Shown piece by piece: positions 17,115-24,184 of a DNA stretch of 32,231 nt (position 1 is its first letter; each line of letters starts with the position of its first letter). A program made the position numbers and the translations under genes. This DNA comes from Lachnospiraceae bacterium UBA1721. GTDB lineage: Bacteria; Bacillota; Clostridia; Lachnospirales; Lachnospiraceae. The notes below the pieces were generated by a model. It was not told the origin of the DNA. It worked only from the letters and a program-made list of their open reading frames with translations, and ran no database searches. The DNA lies in assembly GCA_002317155.1 (NCBI GenBank), contig DCIR01000076.1:23703-55933 (forward strand), in the 5' to 3' direction.

Positions 17115-18413
17115 TTAATCTTCTTTTTTATCTTCATCATCTGCAGCTTCCTCGGAAGATTCCGGAAGAATAATCTGAACATTTTCAATTCTGTTCTGAT
17201 CCATTCCCACGACTTTTAATGTAATACCGTTATCCAGCACTACCTCTTCATCATTTTCAGGAAGTCTGTCGAGTTTTTCTATTATGATTCCACCAACCGA
17301 ATCATAATCTTCACTCTCAATATCAGTCTCTAAGAGATCATTAAGATCATCAAGATTCATTGTTGCATCAACCACATATGTGTTATCATCAACCTTTTCC
17401 AGAAGATCCTCTTCATCGGCATCATATTCATCTCTGATTTCGCCCACAATCTCTTCAAGTAAATCTTCAAGTGTAATCATACCAACAGTATCACCATATT
17501 CATTAAGAACGAATGATATGTTGTTACCACCATCTTTCATTTCTTCAAGCAGATCGCTTGTCTTCTTGTGTTCATGTGTAAAAATACAATCTCTGATATA
17601 ATCTCTTACAACAAATTTTTCCTTATCATCGCAAAAGATAAAATCTTTTATATTGATAATGCCAAGGAAGTTATCCTGCATACCATCCTTATCTTCCTCA
17701 ACTACAGGAAGTCTGGTATACATAGACTCCTTGAAAGTATCAAGTACCTCGTCATATGTATCCGATACCTTGACCGTTACCATATTGACTCTGGGAATCA
17801 TTACATCCTTTGCCTCAGAATCAGAGAACTCAAACACATTCAGTATCATTTCTCTTTCTTCTGTTTCGATGACACCATCCTCATGGCTTACATCCACATA
17901 TGTCTTGAGTTCAGTCTCAGTCATTGCCTCATGATATGAGTTATCCGCCTTAAAAATCTTAAGTACACCGCGCGAAACCGAATCAACAATAAAAATTACA
18001 GGAGTTAATACGATCATCAATGCGTATACAATACCACTGTACAGCATCGAAATCTTCTCACAGTATGTCATAGCCCAGTTCTTAGGAATAATCTCACCAC
18101 CAATAATAATTATTATGGTTAAGATTACAGTCATCAGTCCAACCCACAAATTGACTCTCATCGCGAATACTGTCGCAAGAGCCGAAGCAGTCAGGTTAAC
18201 AATGTTGTTGCCAATCAATATGGCACTCAGCATTTTACTTTTTTTCTCAAGTATTTTATCCACGAGCTTTGCAGTCTTATTACCTTCCTCTGCAAGGCTG
18301 TGAATTCTTATTTTGCTGACCGAAGTAAATGCAGTCTCTGCCGAAGAAAAAAAGCCTGACAAAAAAATCAGCAGTACAAGTACTATCAGCTCAATTATCG
18401 CGTATTCGTCCAA
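17115..18413 (-). CDS. CNNM/CorC-HlyC family transporter with CBS pair
   Basis: The protein is about 432 residues. A DUF21/CNNM membrane domain (roughly 1-190, about four hydrophobic segments, FLSGFFSSAETAFTS near the start and NNIVNLTASALAT) is followed by two CBS domains (about 200-325). A C-terminal CorC_HlyC domain (about 345-425) contains YDSVGGIIIEKL. The family is linked to Mg2+ or other cation export; 'haemolysin' is a historical label. I prefer a TTG start at 18413: GGAGG lies 8 nt before it, while the ATG at 18434 has no SD and sits at the predicted transcription start. It probably heads a transcript continuing into porGDAB; a functional link to the oxidoreductase is not evident. 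Confidence 0.85.
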   Translation of the reverse strand: MDEYAIIELIVLVLLIFLSGFFSSAETAFTSVSKIRIHSLAEEGNKTAKLVDKILEKKSKMLSAILIGNNIVNLTASALATVFAMRVNLWVGLMTVILTIIIIIGGEIIPKNWAMTYCEKISMLYSGIVYALMIVLTPVIFIVDSVSRGVLKIFKADNSYHEAMTETELKTYVDVSHEDGVIETEEREMILNVFEFSDSEAKDVMIPRVNMVTVKVSDTYDEVLDTFKESMYTRLPVVEEDKDGMQDNFLGIINIKDFIFCDDKEKFVVRDYIRDCIFTHEHKKTSDLLEEMKDGGNNISFVLNEYGDTVGMITLEDLLEEIVGEIRDEYDADEEDLLEKVDDNTYVVDATMNLDDLNDLLETDIESEDYDSVGGIIIEKLDRLPENDEEVVLDNGITLKVVGMDQNRIENVQIILPESSEEAADDEDKKED

Positions 18414-18442
18414 ATATAATGCCCTCCATAGCATTAAGAATT

Positions 18443-18451
18443 ATTTTACCA
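18443..18451 (-). promoter_or_regulatory. Extended -10 promoter for the CorC/por transcript
   Basis: Minus-strand TGGTAAAAT is an extended -10 (TGnTAnAAT type) about 30 bp before the TTG start. There is no good -35 box at 17 bp. A hairpin with a T-rich tail (GCGATA/TATCGC, 18505-18525) lies upstream and would insulate it from gdhA. Confidence 0.45.
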
Positions 18452-18563
18452 TAAACACTGGGTTTATTCCATAAAAACGAAACGCAAAATAGTACAAAAA
18501 ATAAGCGATATCCTTCGTTTATCGCATAGAAATTACCAACAATATTAGAGATATCCATCATAC

Positions 18564-18700
18564 AATCGTATAAGCGAACTTGCATTCGCAATCCGCTTCG
18601 CTTCTTGCTCATATCGTTGGTCGCAATAAAAAAATAGGCATCTGATATAGCGCAAGCGCTATCAGATGCCTATGTATTTTTATTGCTCGCTTATACGATT
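18564..18700. repeat. Exact 14-bp inverted repeat enclosing the gdhA terminator
   Basis: AATCGTATAAGCGA (18564-18577) is the exact reverse complement of TCGCTTATACGATT (18687-18700), and the match extends to about 17 bp with one extra base. The right copy starts just after the gdhA stop codon. Between the arms are the gdhA terminator hairpin and a 45-nt stretch rich in small GC-containing inverted repeats (GCGAA...TTCGC). Confidence 0.75.
18622..18686 (-). terminator. Intrinsic terminator after gdhA
   Basis: The stem ATAGGCATCTGATATAGCGC pairs with GCGCTATCAGATGCCTAT (2-nt bulge, 2-nt loop). It is followed on the minus strand by seven T residues. The stem can extend outwards through GCAATAAAA-type arms. 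Confidence 0.88.
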
Positions 18701-18704
18701 TGTA

Positions 18705-20051
18705 TTAGCAAATGCCCTGAGCCTTCATAGCTTCAGCAACCTTAAGGAAGCCTGCGATGTTAGCACCAGCAACATAGTCGCCATCCTTGCCGTACTTCTT
18801 AGCAGCAGCGTCAAGGTTGTGGAAAATGTTAACCATGATGTTCTTAAGCTTAGCATCAACCTCTTCGAAGGTCCATGAAAGTCTCTCAGAGTTCTGGCTC
18901 ATCTCAAGAGCTGAGGTAGCAACACCACCTGCATTAGATGCCTTACCAGGGCAGAACAATACGCCGTTAGCCTGGAAGTACTCTACTGCATCAGGAGTTG
19001 AAGGCATGTTAGCACCTTCTGCTACAGCGATTACGCCGTTAGCAACAAGCTTCTTAGCATCCTCGAGGTTAAGCTCGTTCTGGGTTGCGCAAGGAAGAGC
19101 GATGTCAACCTTGATCTCCCACTGATTGGTTCCCTCGGTAGCCTTGTCATGATACTGAGCTGAAGGTCTAGCTGCAGCATACTCGGTAAGACGAGCACGC
19201 TTAACTTCCTTAACTTCCTGAAGAAGTGCTACATCGATTCCTTCGGGATCATAGATCCAACCGGTAGAATCAGAAACAGTTACAGGCTTAGCACCAAGCT
19301 GGATTGCCTTCTGGCAAGCGTAGATAGCTACGTTTCCTGAACCAGATACTGCACAAGTCTTGCCTGCGATATCCTTACCGTTGCACTTAAGCATCTCTTC
19401 TACGAGATAAAGGAGACCATAACCGGTAGCCTCAGTACGAGCAAGTGATCCACCAAAGGTAAGTCCCTTACCGGTAAGAACGCCTTCATAAAGTCCGGTA
19501 AGTCTCTTGTACTGACCGTACATATATCCGATTTCTCTTCCGCCTGTTCCGATGTCACCAGCGGGAACGTCGGTATCAGCGCCGATATATTTGTGAAGCT
19601 CAGTCATGAAGCTCTGGCAGAATGCCATAACTTCTCTGTCTGACTTACCCTTAGGATCGAAGTCAGAACCACCCTTACCGCCGCCGATAGGAAGACCGGT
19701 AAGTGAATTCTTGAAGATCTGCTCGAAACCGAGGAACTTAATAATTCCAAGGTTTACTGAAGGGTGAAGTCTGAGACCTCCCTTGTAAGGTCCGATAGCA
19801 GAGTTAAACTGAACTCTCATTGCATTGTTAACCTGAACCTGGCCCTTGTCATCCACCCAAGGAACTCTGAACAGGATCTGTCTTTCAGGAGTAGTAAGTC
19901 TCTCAAGGAGAGCATCCTTACGATATTCCTCCTCATTAGCCTCGATAACAACACGAAGTGAATCAAGCACTTCTTTTACTGCCTGATGGAACTCAGGCTG
20001 TGAAGGGTTCTGAGCAACTACACGCTCATAAACTTCATCAACGTATGACAT
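18705..20051 (-). CDS. gdhA: NADP-type glutamate dehydrogenase
   Basis: The 448-residue protein has the family length. It interconverts 2-oxoglutarate plus ammonia with glutamate, usually as the assimilatory enzyme in these bacteria. Conserved sites include K90 (GPYKGGLR), K114, the catalytic K126 in PIGGGKGGSDFDPKG and D166 in DVPAGDIG. The nucleotide-binding fold has GSGNVA (237-242), and Ser-Asp-Ser (260-262) follows the second strand; coenzyme choice is inferred from overall resemblance to hexameric NADP enzymes. I chose ATG 20051 because AAAGGAGG lies 7 nt upstream. The frame stays open for 75 more codons upstream to a TTG, but that part is low-quality sequence covering the leader. Codon choice looks optimised, which suggests high expression. 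See the separate leader features. Confidence 0.95.
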   Translation of the reverse strand: MSYVDEVYERVVAQNPSQPEFHQAVKEVLDSLRVVIEANEEEYRKDALLERLTTPERQILFRVPWVDDKGQVQVNNAMRVQFNSAIGPYKGGLRLHPSVNLGIIKFLGFEQIFKNSLTGLPIGGGKGGSDFDPKGKSDREVMAFCQSFMTELHKYIGADTDVPAGDIGTGGREIGYMYGQYKRLTGLYEGVLTGKGLTFGGSLARTEATGYGLLYLVEEMLKCNGKDIAGKTCAVSGSGNVAIYACQKAIQLGAKPVTVSDSTGWIYDPEGIDVALLQEVKEVKRARLTEYAAARPSAQYHDKATEGTNQWEIKVDIALPCATQNELNLEDAKKLVANGVIAVAEGANMPSTPDAVEYFQANGVLFCPGKASNAGGVATSALEMSQNSERLSWTFEEVDAKLKNIMVNIFHNLDAAAKKYGKDGDYVAGANIAGFLKVAEAMKAQGIC

Positions 20052-20094
20052 TGTAGTACCTCCTTTAATGGTGATATGTGTTATGTAGGTAATT

Positions 20095-20166
20095 CTAGAA
20101 ATCTTTTGACCACCATGGCTTCTGCGAAAGACCGGTATGTGGGACGGGGTATGGCCCTGCTCGCAT
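20095..20166 (-). CDS. Candidate 23-residue leader peptide upstream of gdhA
   Basis: ATG at 20166 to TAG at 20095 encodes a peptide that begins MRAGPYPVPHTG and ends KPWWSKDF. It has four Pro and two adjacent Trp residues, with no signal or membrane segment. The 72-bp frame is markedly GC-richer than the flanking leader. An in-frame stop lies a few codons upstream of the ATG, so this is the only possible start. There is no clear Shine-Dalgarno sequence, which is the main argument against translation. The stop lies 43 nt before the gdhA ATG. The same segment can also form RNA pairings (for example UGCGA with UCGCA), so it could be a structured RNA rather than a coding frame. No family recognised. 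Confidence 0.4.
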   Translation of the reverse strand: MRAGPYPVPHTGLSQKPWWSKDF

Positions 20167-20171
20167 GTCTG

Positions 20172-20195
20172 TTTGATATTAATTTTGATATTAAT
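20172..20195. repeat. Exact 12-bp tandem duplication in gdhA leader
   Basis: TTTGATATTAAT occurs twice head to tail without a mismatch (20172-20183 and 20184-20195), just upstream of the leader-peptide ATG in the gdhA direction. It could be a pair of regulator binding sites or a replication-slippage product. Confidence 0.8.
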
Positions 20196-20218
20196 TATCC
20201 CTCTATAACAGACAATCA

Positions 20219-20253
20219 AAAAAGGTTTTGAGACCTTAATTCTCAAAACCTTT
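20219..20253 (-). terminator. Terminator-like hairpin in gdhA leader (possible attenuator)
   Basis: AAAGGTTTTGAGA pairs perfectly with TCTCAAAACCTTT around a 7-nt loop, and on the minus strand the stem runs into TTTTTT. It lies only about 16 nt after the start predicted from the promoter at 20276-20304. It may instead terminate the upstream SH3-gene transcript, whose stop is about 110 bp away. Confidence 0.8.
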
Positions 20254-20275
20254 GATTTCTTAGCCCCTGCGGACA

Positions 20276-20304
20276 ATTATAAATCAATCATTTTTGATAC
20301 ACAA
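20276..20304 (-). promoter_or_regulatory. Promoter upstream of gdhA leader
   Basis: Minus-strand TTGTGT (20299-20304), a 17-bp spacer and a perfect TATAAT (20276-20281). The predicted start is near 20269, giving a leader of about 220 nt to the gdhA ATG. Confidence 0.6.
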
Positions 20305-20366
20305 TAAAAATATATAAAAAATATCAAAAAAAGTTAAAATACATCAATTTAAAGTAGTTTTACTAC

Positions 20367-21572
20367 TTACTCAAATATTGTGCAATCACAATATTCGGCA
20401 CTAACGTATGCCAAAATACCATCAAATTTAATCATGACCCATCCGTTCTCTACAGCCGCAATCTCGTATGAGTCACCGGTAACAAGAGCACCGAGTACAC
20501 TTGATTCGGTATTTGCTTCACTTCTGACATTAACATTATCAAGTGCCTTCATCATTCCTATAGTAGGTGCACTGTCAGCACTCTGAATGAGAGAAAGATA
20601 TTCAGACTTAATATAAGCCTCTTCTCCCTCATAAATAACCTTAGTCCATCCGTTCTGTAAAACCTCAACAACTTCAAGCTTTTGTCCCTGGCTTACTTCA
20701 CCAAGTCTGTCTGACTCAGCACTTGCAGATTTTCTGACATTTACACTGGTAAGTGCTGTGGCATAAAGAGTCTGGTTCTCAAGCGGAATATCAGCAATAT
20801 CTCCCTGACCATTACCGTTCTCATCGCCATCTGTAATTCCCTGTGACGCATTAAGCTCAGCCAATCGCTCTCCGACTGCTGTACTTACGATAGTGTCAAG
20901 CTGTACAAGATAATCAAGAATAAACGGATTCTCTATTACAACTTCTTTATTTTCAACAGTAAACTTGTTGTTAAGTTCAATTACATCTTCCTGATTAACA
21001 ACATCAGAAATATATGCATTCTCCTCATCGGTAATCTCGCCATTAACGATATACAAATATCCATCCTCAGTGGTCTTAATATAGAAGCCCTTATAAGCCG
21101 GGAAATTCAGATCAGGATACTCGTTAAAAACTACATAATTGTAAACATATGCAACGAAAGAACCTTCTACAGGACCATCCTGAGTATATATCTCATTAAT
21201 AGTATAATTGAGATACTTAGACTGTTCTTCATATCTAAGAATATCACTGTCATCCATCATATCGCACATAGATGCCAGCTTTTCTCCGTCGCCGGTAGAA
21301 AGACATTCAAAATAGTCATTCAAAAACTGATTAAGCATCTCATCAGTACTGGTTTCAAGCGGAACATTCTCATCACCAACCGCACCCAGTCCATTCGGGT
21401 CAATATTGGTAACCGGTGGCTGTTCTCCTGAATTATCAAATGACTTCTGCAGGTTCAATACAACCACAACAACTACAGCAGCAAGAACCAATGCAATTAT
21501 AGGATATGAAAATTTCTGATATTTAAGTATATATGCTATCGCTTTTTCAAAAAAAGCCTTAATTTTACTCAT
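20367..21572 (-). CDS. Membrane-anchored protein with two bacterial SH3 domains
   Basis: The 401-residue protein has a short basic cytoplasmic start and one membrane segment (about 23-40), then an extracytoplasmic part. The middle (about 70-245) looks like an NTF2-like mixed fold (FLNDYFECLSTGDGEKLASMC). Two SH3_3-type repeats lie at the C-terminus: about 265-325 (TSVNVRKSASAESDRLGEV) and 335-397 (DNVNVRSEANTESSVLGAL). Such domains usually bind peptidoglycan or other wall components, so an envelope role is likely; no catalytic domain is seen. GAGG lies about 6 nt before the ATG. The gene starts only 25 bp after a tRNA gene with no terminator between them. Confidence 0.75.
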   Translation of the reverse strand: MSKIKAFFEKAIAYILKYQKFSYPIIALVLAAVVVVVVLNLQKSFDNSGEQPPVTNIDPNGLGAVGDENVPLETSTDEMLNQFLNDYFECLSTGDGEKLASMCDMMDDSDILRYEEQSKYLNYTINEIYTQDGPVEGSFVAYVYNYVVFNEYPDLNFPAYKGFYIKTTEDGYLYIVNGEITDEENAYISDVVNQEDVIELNNKFTVENKEVVIENPFILDYLVQLDTIVSTAVGERLAELNASQGITDGDENGNGQGDIADIPLENQTLYATALTSVNVRKSASAESDRLGEVSQGQKLEVVEVLQNGWTKVIYEGEEAYIKSEYLSLIQSADSAPTIGMMKALDNVNVRSEANTESSVLGALVTGDSYEIAAVENGWVMIKFDGILAYVSAEYCDCTIFE

Positions 21573-21597
21573 AAAAACCTCACATTAACAATGATGC

Positions 21598-21669
21598 TGC
21601 GACCGACAGGAATCGAACCTGCATTAAAGGCGTCGGAGGCCTCCGTTCTATCCATTAGACTACGGTCGC
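21598..21669 (-). tRNA. tRNA-Arg (anticodon CCG)
   Basis: The minus strand folds into a full cloverleaf. The acceptor GCGACCG pairs with CGGTCGC. The anticodon stem GAGGC/GCCTT encloses the loop CTCCGAC, giving anticodon CCG (reads CGG, arginine). The T arm is CAGGTTCGATTCCTG and the discriminator base is A. The 3' CCA is not encoded. Length is 72 nt. Confidence 0.95.
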
Positions 21670-21705
21670 AAATGTTACAAAATTATTACATTGCACCACT
21701 TGCCT

Positions 21706-21734
21706 ATAATAACATAAAGGCTTTTATAATTCAA
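21706..21734 (-). promoter_or_regulatory. Promoter for tRNA-Arg (and probably the SH3 gene)
   Basis: Minus-strand TTGAAT (21729-21734), a 17-bp spacer and TATTAT (21706-21711), about 36 bp before the 5' end of the tRNA. Confidence 0.6.
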
Positions 21735-21751
21735 GGATATGGGTTTTCATT

Positions 21752-23416
21752 CTATTTTCTGCCATTTTGCATCAGTCCCGGTATAAGCATAAAGAACAGG
21801 AACGACAGCGCTAAATTCATCACAATTCCAAATGGCATGAACAAAACCATATTATTAAATACTATTCCCAATACAACAAAGACTAGAGCAGGCATAATTC
21901 CGAAATATATGAATATGATCTGAACCATTTTCTGTACCATATCAGGTAATGAAATAGAAACAGACATCATTATAAAGGCTCCTACTACTGTTCCATACAA
22001 ATCAATCATTAAAAGGAATAACAGCCATACAATAATCTCACCTATTCCAGCCTTAAACCATATTGCCGCAAAAACAAAAGGAACAATTATATCAAGCAAA
22101 GTATTCGTCAGACCACCAATGATCGAATAAAACAGCTTCGATCTGGCAGATGCAGGTATCATAGCAAAGAAATCACGTGACAAATCTTCGCTCAAAGGAT
22201 TACCCATAGTTCTGTAGAACGCAATAAGTGTCATAAAACCGCAGGCCAAAAGAAATCCCTTATCTGCAAACGCATCTGCTTTACGCATAATAACTACTGA
22301 TCCGGCAACAGCCAGAGCATAGATGAGCATGGTCTTAGTTAACACGCCAAAATAGCTGAGTCTTCTTCTGTTATACAAAGTTTTATAAAAGAATACATTT
22401 GCACCGAAGCCTTTATTAAAATCATCTCTTTTGATTTTATCGCTTCTATCCTTGGTTCGTACAACACCGGTCTTCAGTTCTTTTGATTTTTCAAGCAATT
22501 CCGCTTTTCTCTCGGTTGATATTATTGCATCTTCGTAAAAATCAACCTTAAGATTCCATACGAGTACAATCAGTCCGACTATTCCGAGAATATTTAATGC
22601 CAGGAACATATATGTAAATGCACTATTGCCATATATAGCATTCATGCACATACCTCTGATCCATCCCCAGAAAGGTACCCAATATGTCTTTTCGCCGGTC
22701 AATGTCTTAACAGCCGCAGAAACAGGATTGGCATCACCATAGAAATAGTTATACGCAAAAATTCCAAGTATCAAAGCCAATATAACATAAATGATTATCT
22801 TAGAATTCTTCTTGATTGCCTCTGAATATGAGCTTAGGATATAGATCAATACCTGACATAATGTAGCAAGTAAATTAACAACTATCCAAGCTGTAAAAAT
22901 CACCACTGCTGCAGTAACTGACAAATGAAGATTAATTATAAGGTTAGGAAGCTGTAACAACATAAATACAGAGAATAAAATCTGTACTCCCAATGTTGTA
23001 AACAGTCTAAACATCATAACAGATTGTGGCTTCATCGGGGCCGAGAACAGCATATTTACATCCGCCGGTATAAATATGTCTCCCATTCCTTTTGCTCCCA
23101 ACAAACTAAGAAAGAACAAAAACAAGAACAGTCCAGATATAGCAGTCTCAATCACTTGATACTTCGTGATATTAAAATCACGTTCTAACGCAAAGGTAAA
23201 ACCGTCGTCAATTTCTTCGACCACCTCTTGCACTTCTTCATCCTGCATAACCTCTTCTACAGCATTCTTAGATACAGCAGAAGCAACAACGCTGGCAATA
23301 ACACCTACCGCTGCACCAAAAGCCATTATTATAAGCAAAAAGGCAATCCATGTCTTAAAAAGCTTCTTAATAGAATTGAAGACTGTATGAGTAATGTAAT
23401 ATCCAAATACTCTCAT
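21752..23416 (-). CDS. ABC exporter permease (putative ABC exporter family)
   Basis: The 554-residue integral membrane protein has about 12 or more hydrophobic segments, a cytoplasmic charged loop around 300-345 (KAELLEKSKELKTGVVRTKDRSD) and a long first extracytoplasmic region rich in Glu/Val. It resembles the large permeases of uncharacterised exporters that pair with a single ATPase. AGGAGG lies 7 nt before the ATG, within the last codons of the ATPase gene, whose stop is 2 bp upstream. The two therefore form one transport system. The substrate is unknown; lipid, peptide or drug export are all possible. Confidence 0.82.
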   Translation of the reverse strand: MRVFGYYITHTVFNSIKKLFKTWIAFLLIIMAFGAAVGVIASVVASAVSKNAVEEVMQDEEVQEVVEEIDDGFTFALERDFNITKYQVIETAISGLFLFLFFLSLLGAKGMGDIFIPADVNMLFSAPMKPQSVMMFRLFTTLGVQILFSVFMLLQLPNLIINLHLSVTAAVVIFTAWIVVNLLATLCQVLIYILSSYSEAIKKNSKIIIYVILALILGIFAYNYFYGDANPVSAAVKTLTGEKTYWVPFWGWIRGMCMNAIYGNSAFTYMFLALNILGIVGLIVLVWNLKVDFYEDAIISTERKAELLEKSKELKTGVVRTKDRSDKIKRDDFNKGFGANVFFYKTLYNRRRLSYFGVLTKTMLIYALAVAGSVVIMRKADAFADKGFLLACGFMTLIAFYRTMGNPLSEDLSRDFFAMIPASARSKLFYSIIGGLTNTLLDIIVPFVFAAIWFKAGIGEIIVWLLFLLMIDLYGTVVGAFIMMSVSISLPDMVQKMVQIIFIYFGIMPALVFVVLGIVFNNMVLFMPFGIVMNLALSFLFFMLIPGLMQNGRK

Positions 23417-23418
23417 TA

Positions 23419-24135
23419 CTAAGCCTCCTCTTCTTTGTTGATACCCTCTGTAACATCAAAGAACAAATCCTCAAGATTCTGTCCTGTTCCCTCGAGTTCA
23501 GACTTTGTAACGTTTGCTTTTACCATACCATTTTGCATAATAATAGTGCGATCCCACAGCATATCTACACTGTCAATGATATGAGTACTGATAAGCAAAG
23601 TCTTTCCTTCACTTCTCATCTGCTCAATATACTTTTTCAGCTCCTTGATAGCATGAGGATCAAGACCTATCATTGGCTCATCCAAAAGAAGAACCTTGGG
23701 ATTAGGCAAAAGGCCTATGCATAAATTAAGCTTCTGCTGCATACCTTTAGAAAGCTCATCACCAAATTTCTTTCTCTTATCATCAAGCTCAAATCTGGTA
23801 AGCAGCTCTTCAATTCTTCCCTTATAATCAGTAAGCTTATAAGCTCTGGCAATAAACTCAAGATGCTCAGATACTGTAAGATTAGGGTAAAGAGCAGGCA
23901 TTTCGGGTACAAAGCCCAAAATCTTTTTCGCCTCAACCGACTTGTTCACATTACCATCAACCGTAATAGCACCCTGGTACTTAAGGAAACCCATAATTGA
24001 CTTCATTATGGTACTCTTACCCGCACCATTGGGTCCAAGTAAGATTGTCGTGTCACCGGGATTGAGATGAAATGTAACATCATTACAAGCCAGATTTTTT
24101 CCATACTTTTTTATAACATGATTAACGTCTAACAT
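23419..24135 (-). CDS. ABC transporter ATP-binding protein
   Basis: The 238-residue ATPase has Walker A GPNGAGKS (34-41), a Q-loop near 77 (GFVPEMPALYP), the signature LSKGMQQK (128-135), Walker B VLLLDEP (148-154) and an H-switch (LLISTHI). It powers the permease encoded 2 bp downstream. The ATG at 24135 is the only start: an in-frame stop lies 15 bp upstream and no ribosome binding site is close. The nearest SD (AAAGGGGGGAG) ends 25 nt away, separated by a 16-bp palindrome. Confidence 0.92.
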   Translation of the reverse strand: MLDVNHVIKKYGKNLACNDVTFHLNPGDTTILLGPNGAGKSTIMKSIMGFLKYQGAITVDGNVNKSVEAKKILGFVPEMPALYPNLTVSEHLEFIARAYKLTDYKGRIEELLTRFELDDKRKKFGDELSKGMQQKLNLCIGLLPNPKVLLLDEPMIGLDPHAIKELKKYIEQMRSEGKTLLISTHIIDSVDMLWDRTIIMQNGMVKANVTKSELEGTGQNLEDLFFDVTEGINKEEEA

Positions 24136-24144
24136 TTTTTCGAT

Positions 24145-24160
24145 TACCGATTAATCGGTA
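24145..24160. promoter_or_regulatory. Perfect 16-bp palindrome between SD and ABC ATPase start
   Basis: TACCGATTAATCGGTA is fully self-complementary. On the mRNA it can fold into a 6-bp hairpin with a UUAA loop, which would bring the strong upstream SD to an effective 9 nt from the AUG. On DNA it has the look of a TetR-type operator. Neither role is proven. Confidence 0.6.
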
Positions 24161-24184
24161 CTCCCCCCTTTAAGATTTTTTATA

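Larger units (their letters stand above)
20052..20366 (-). promoter_or_regulatory. gdhA leader region (315 bp without an ordinary gene)
   Basis: Read in the gdhA direction, this gap holds a weak hairpin at the SH3-gene stop (AAGTAG/CTACTT, 20352-20368) and a TTGTGT-17-TATAAT promoter (20276-20304). Then come a terminator-like hairpin (20219-20253), an exact 12-bp tandem repeat (20172-20195), a 23-codon open frame (20095-20166), and finally the strong SD of gdhA. The base composition shifts from very AT-rich to clearly GC-richer within the short frame. The order suggests leader-mediated control of gdhA; I do not recognise a known riboswitch class. Confidence 0.6.

Noticed and set aside
20114..20230. 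38-residue plus-strand frame (MASAKDRYVGRG...) opposite the gdhA leader peptide
   Set aside because: No ribosome binding site or plus-strand promoter; it runs antisense to the better-placed minus-strand frame. It stays an alternative explanation for the GC-rich segment.
20052..20276. 75-codon in-frame extension of gdhA to a TTG
   Set aside because: The extension covers the promoter-proximal leader, lacks an SD at its TTG and has no family similarity, while a perfect SD precedes ATG 20051.
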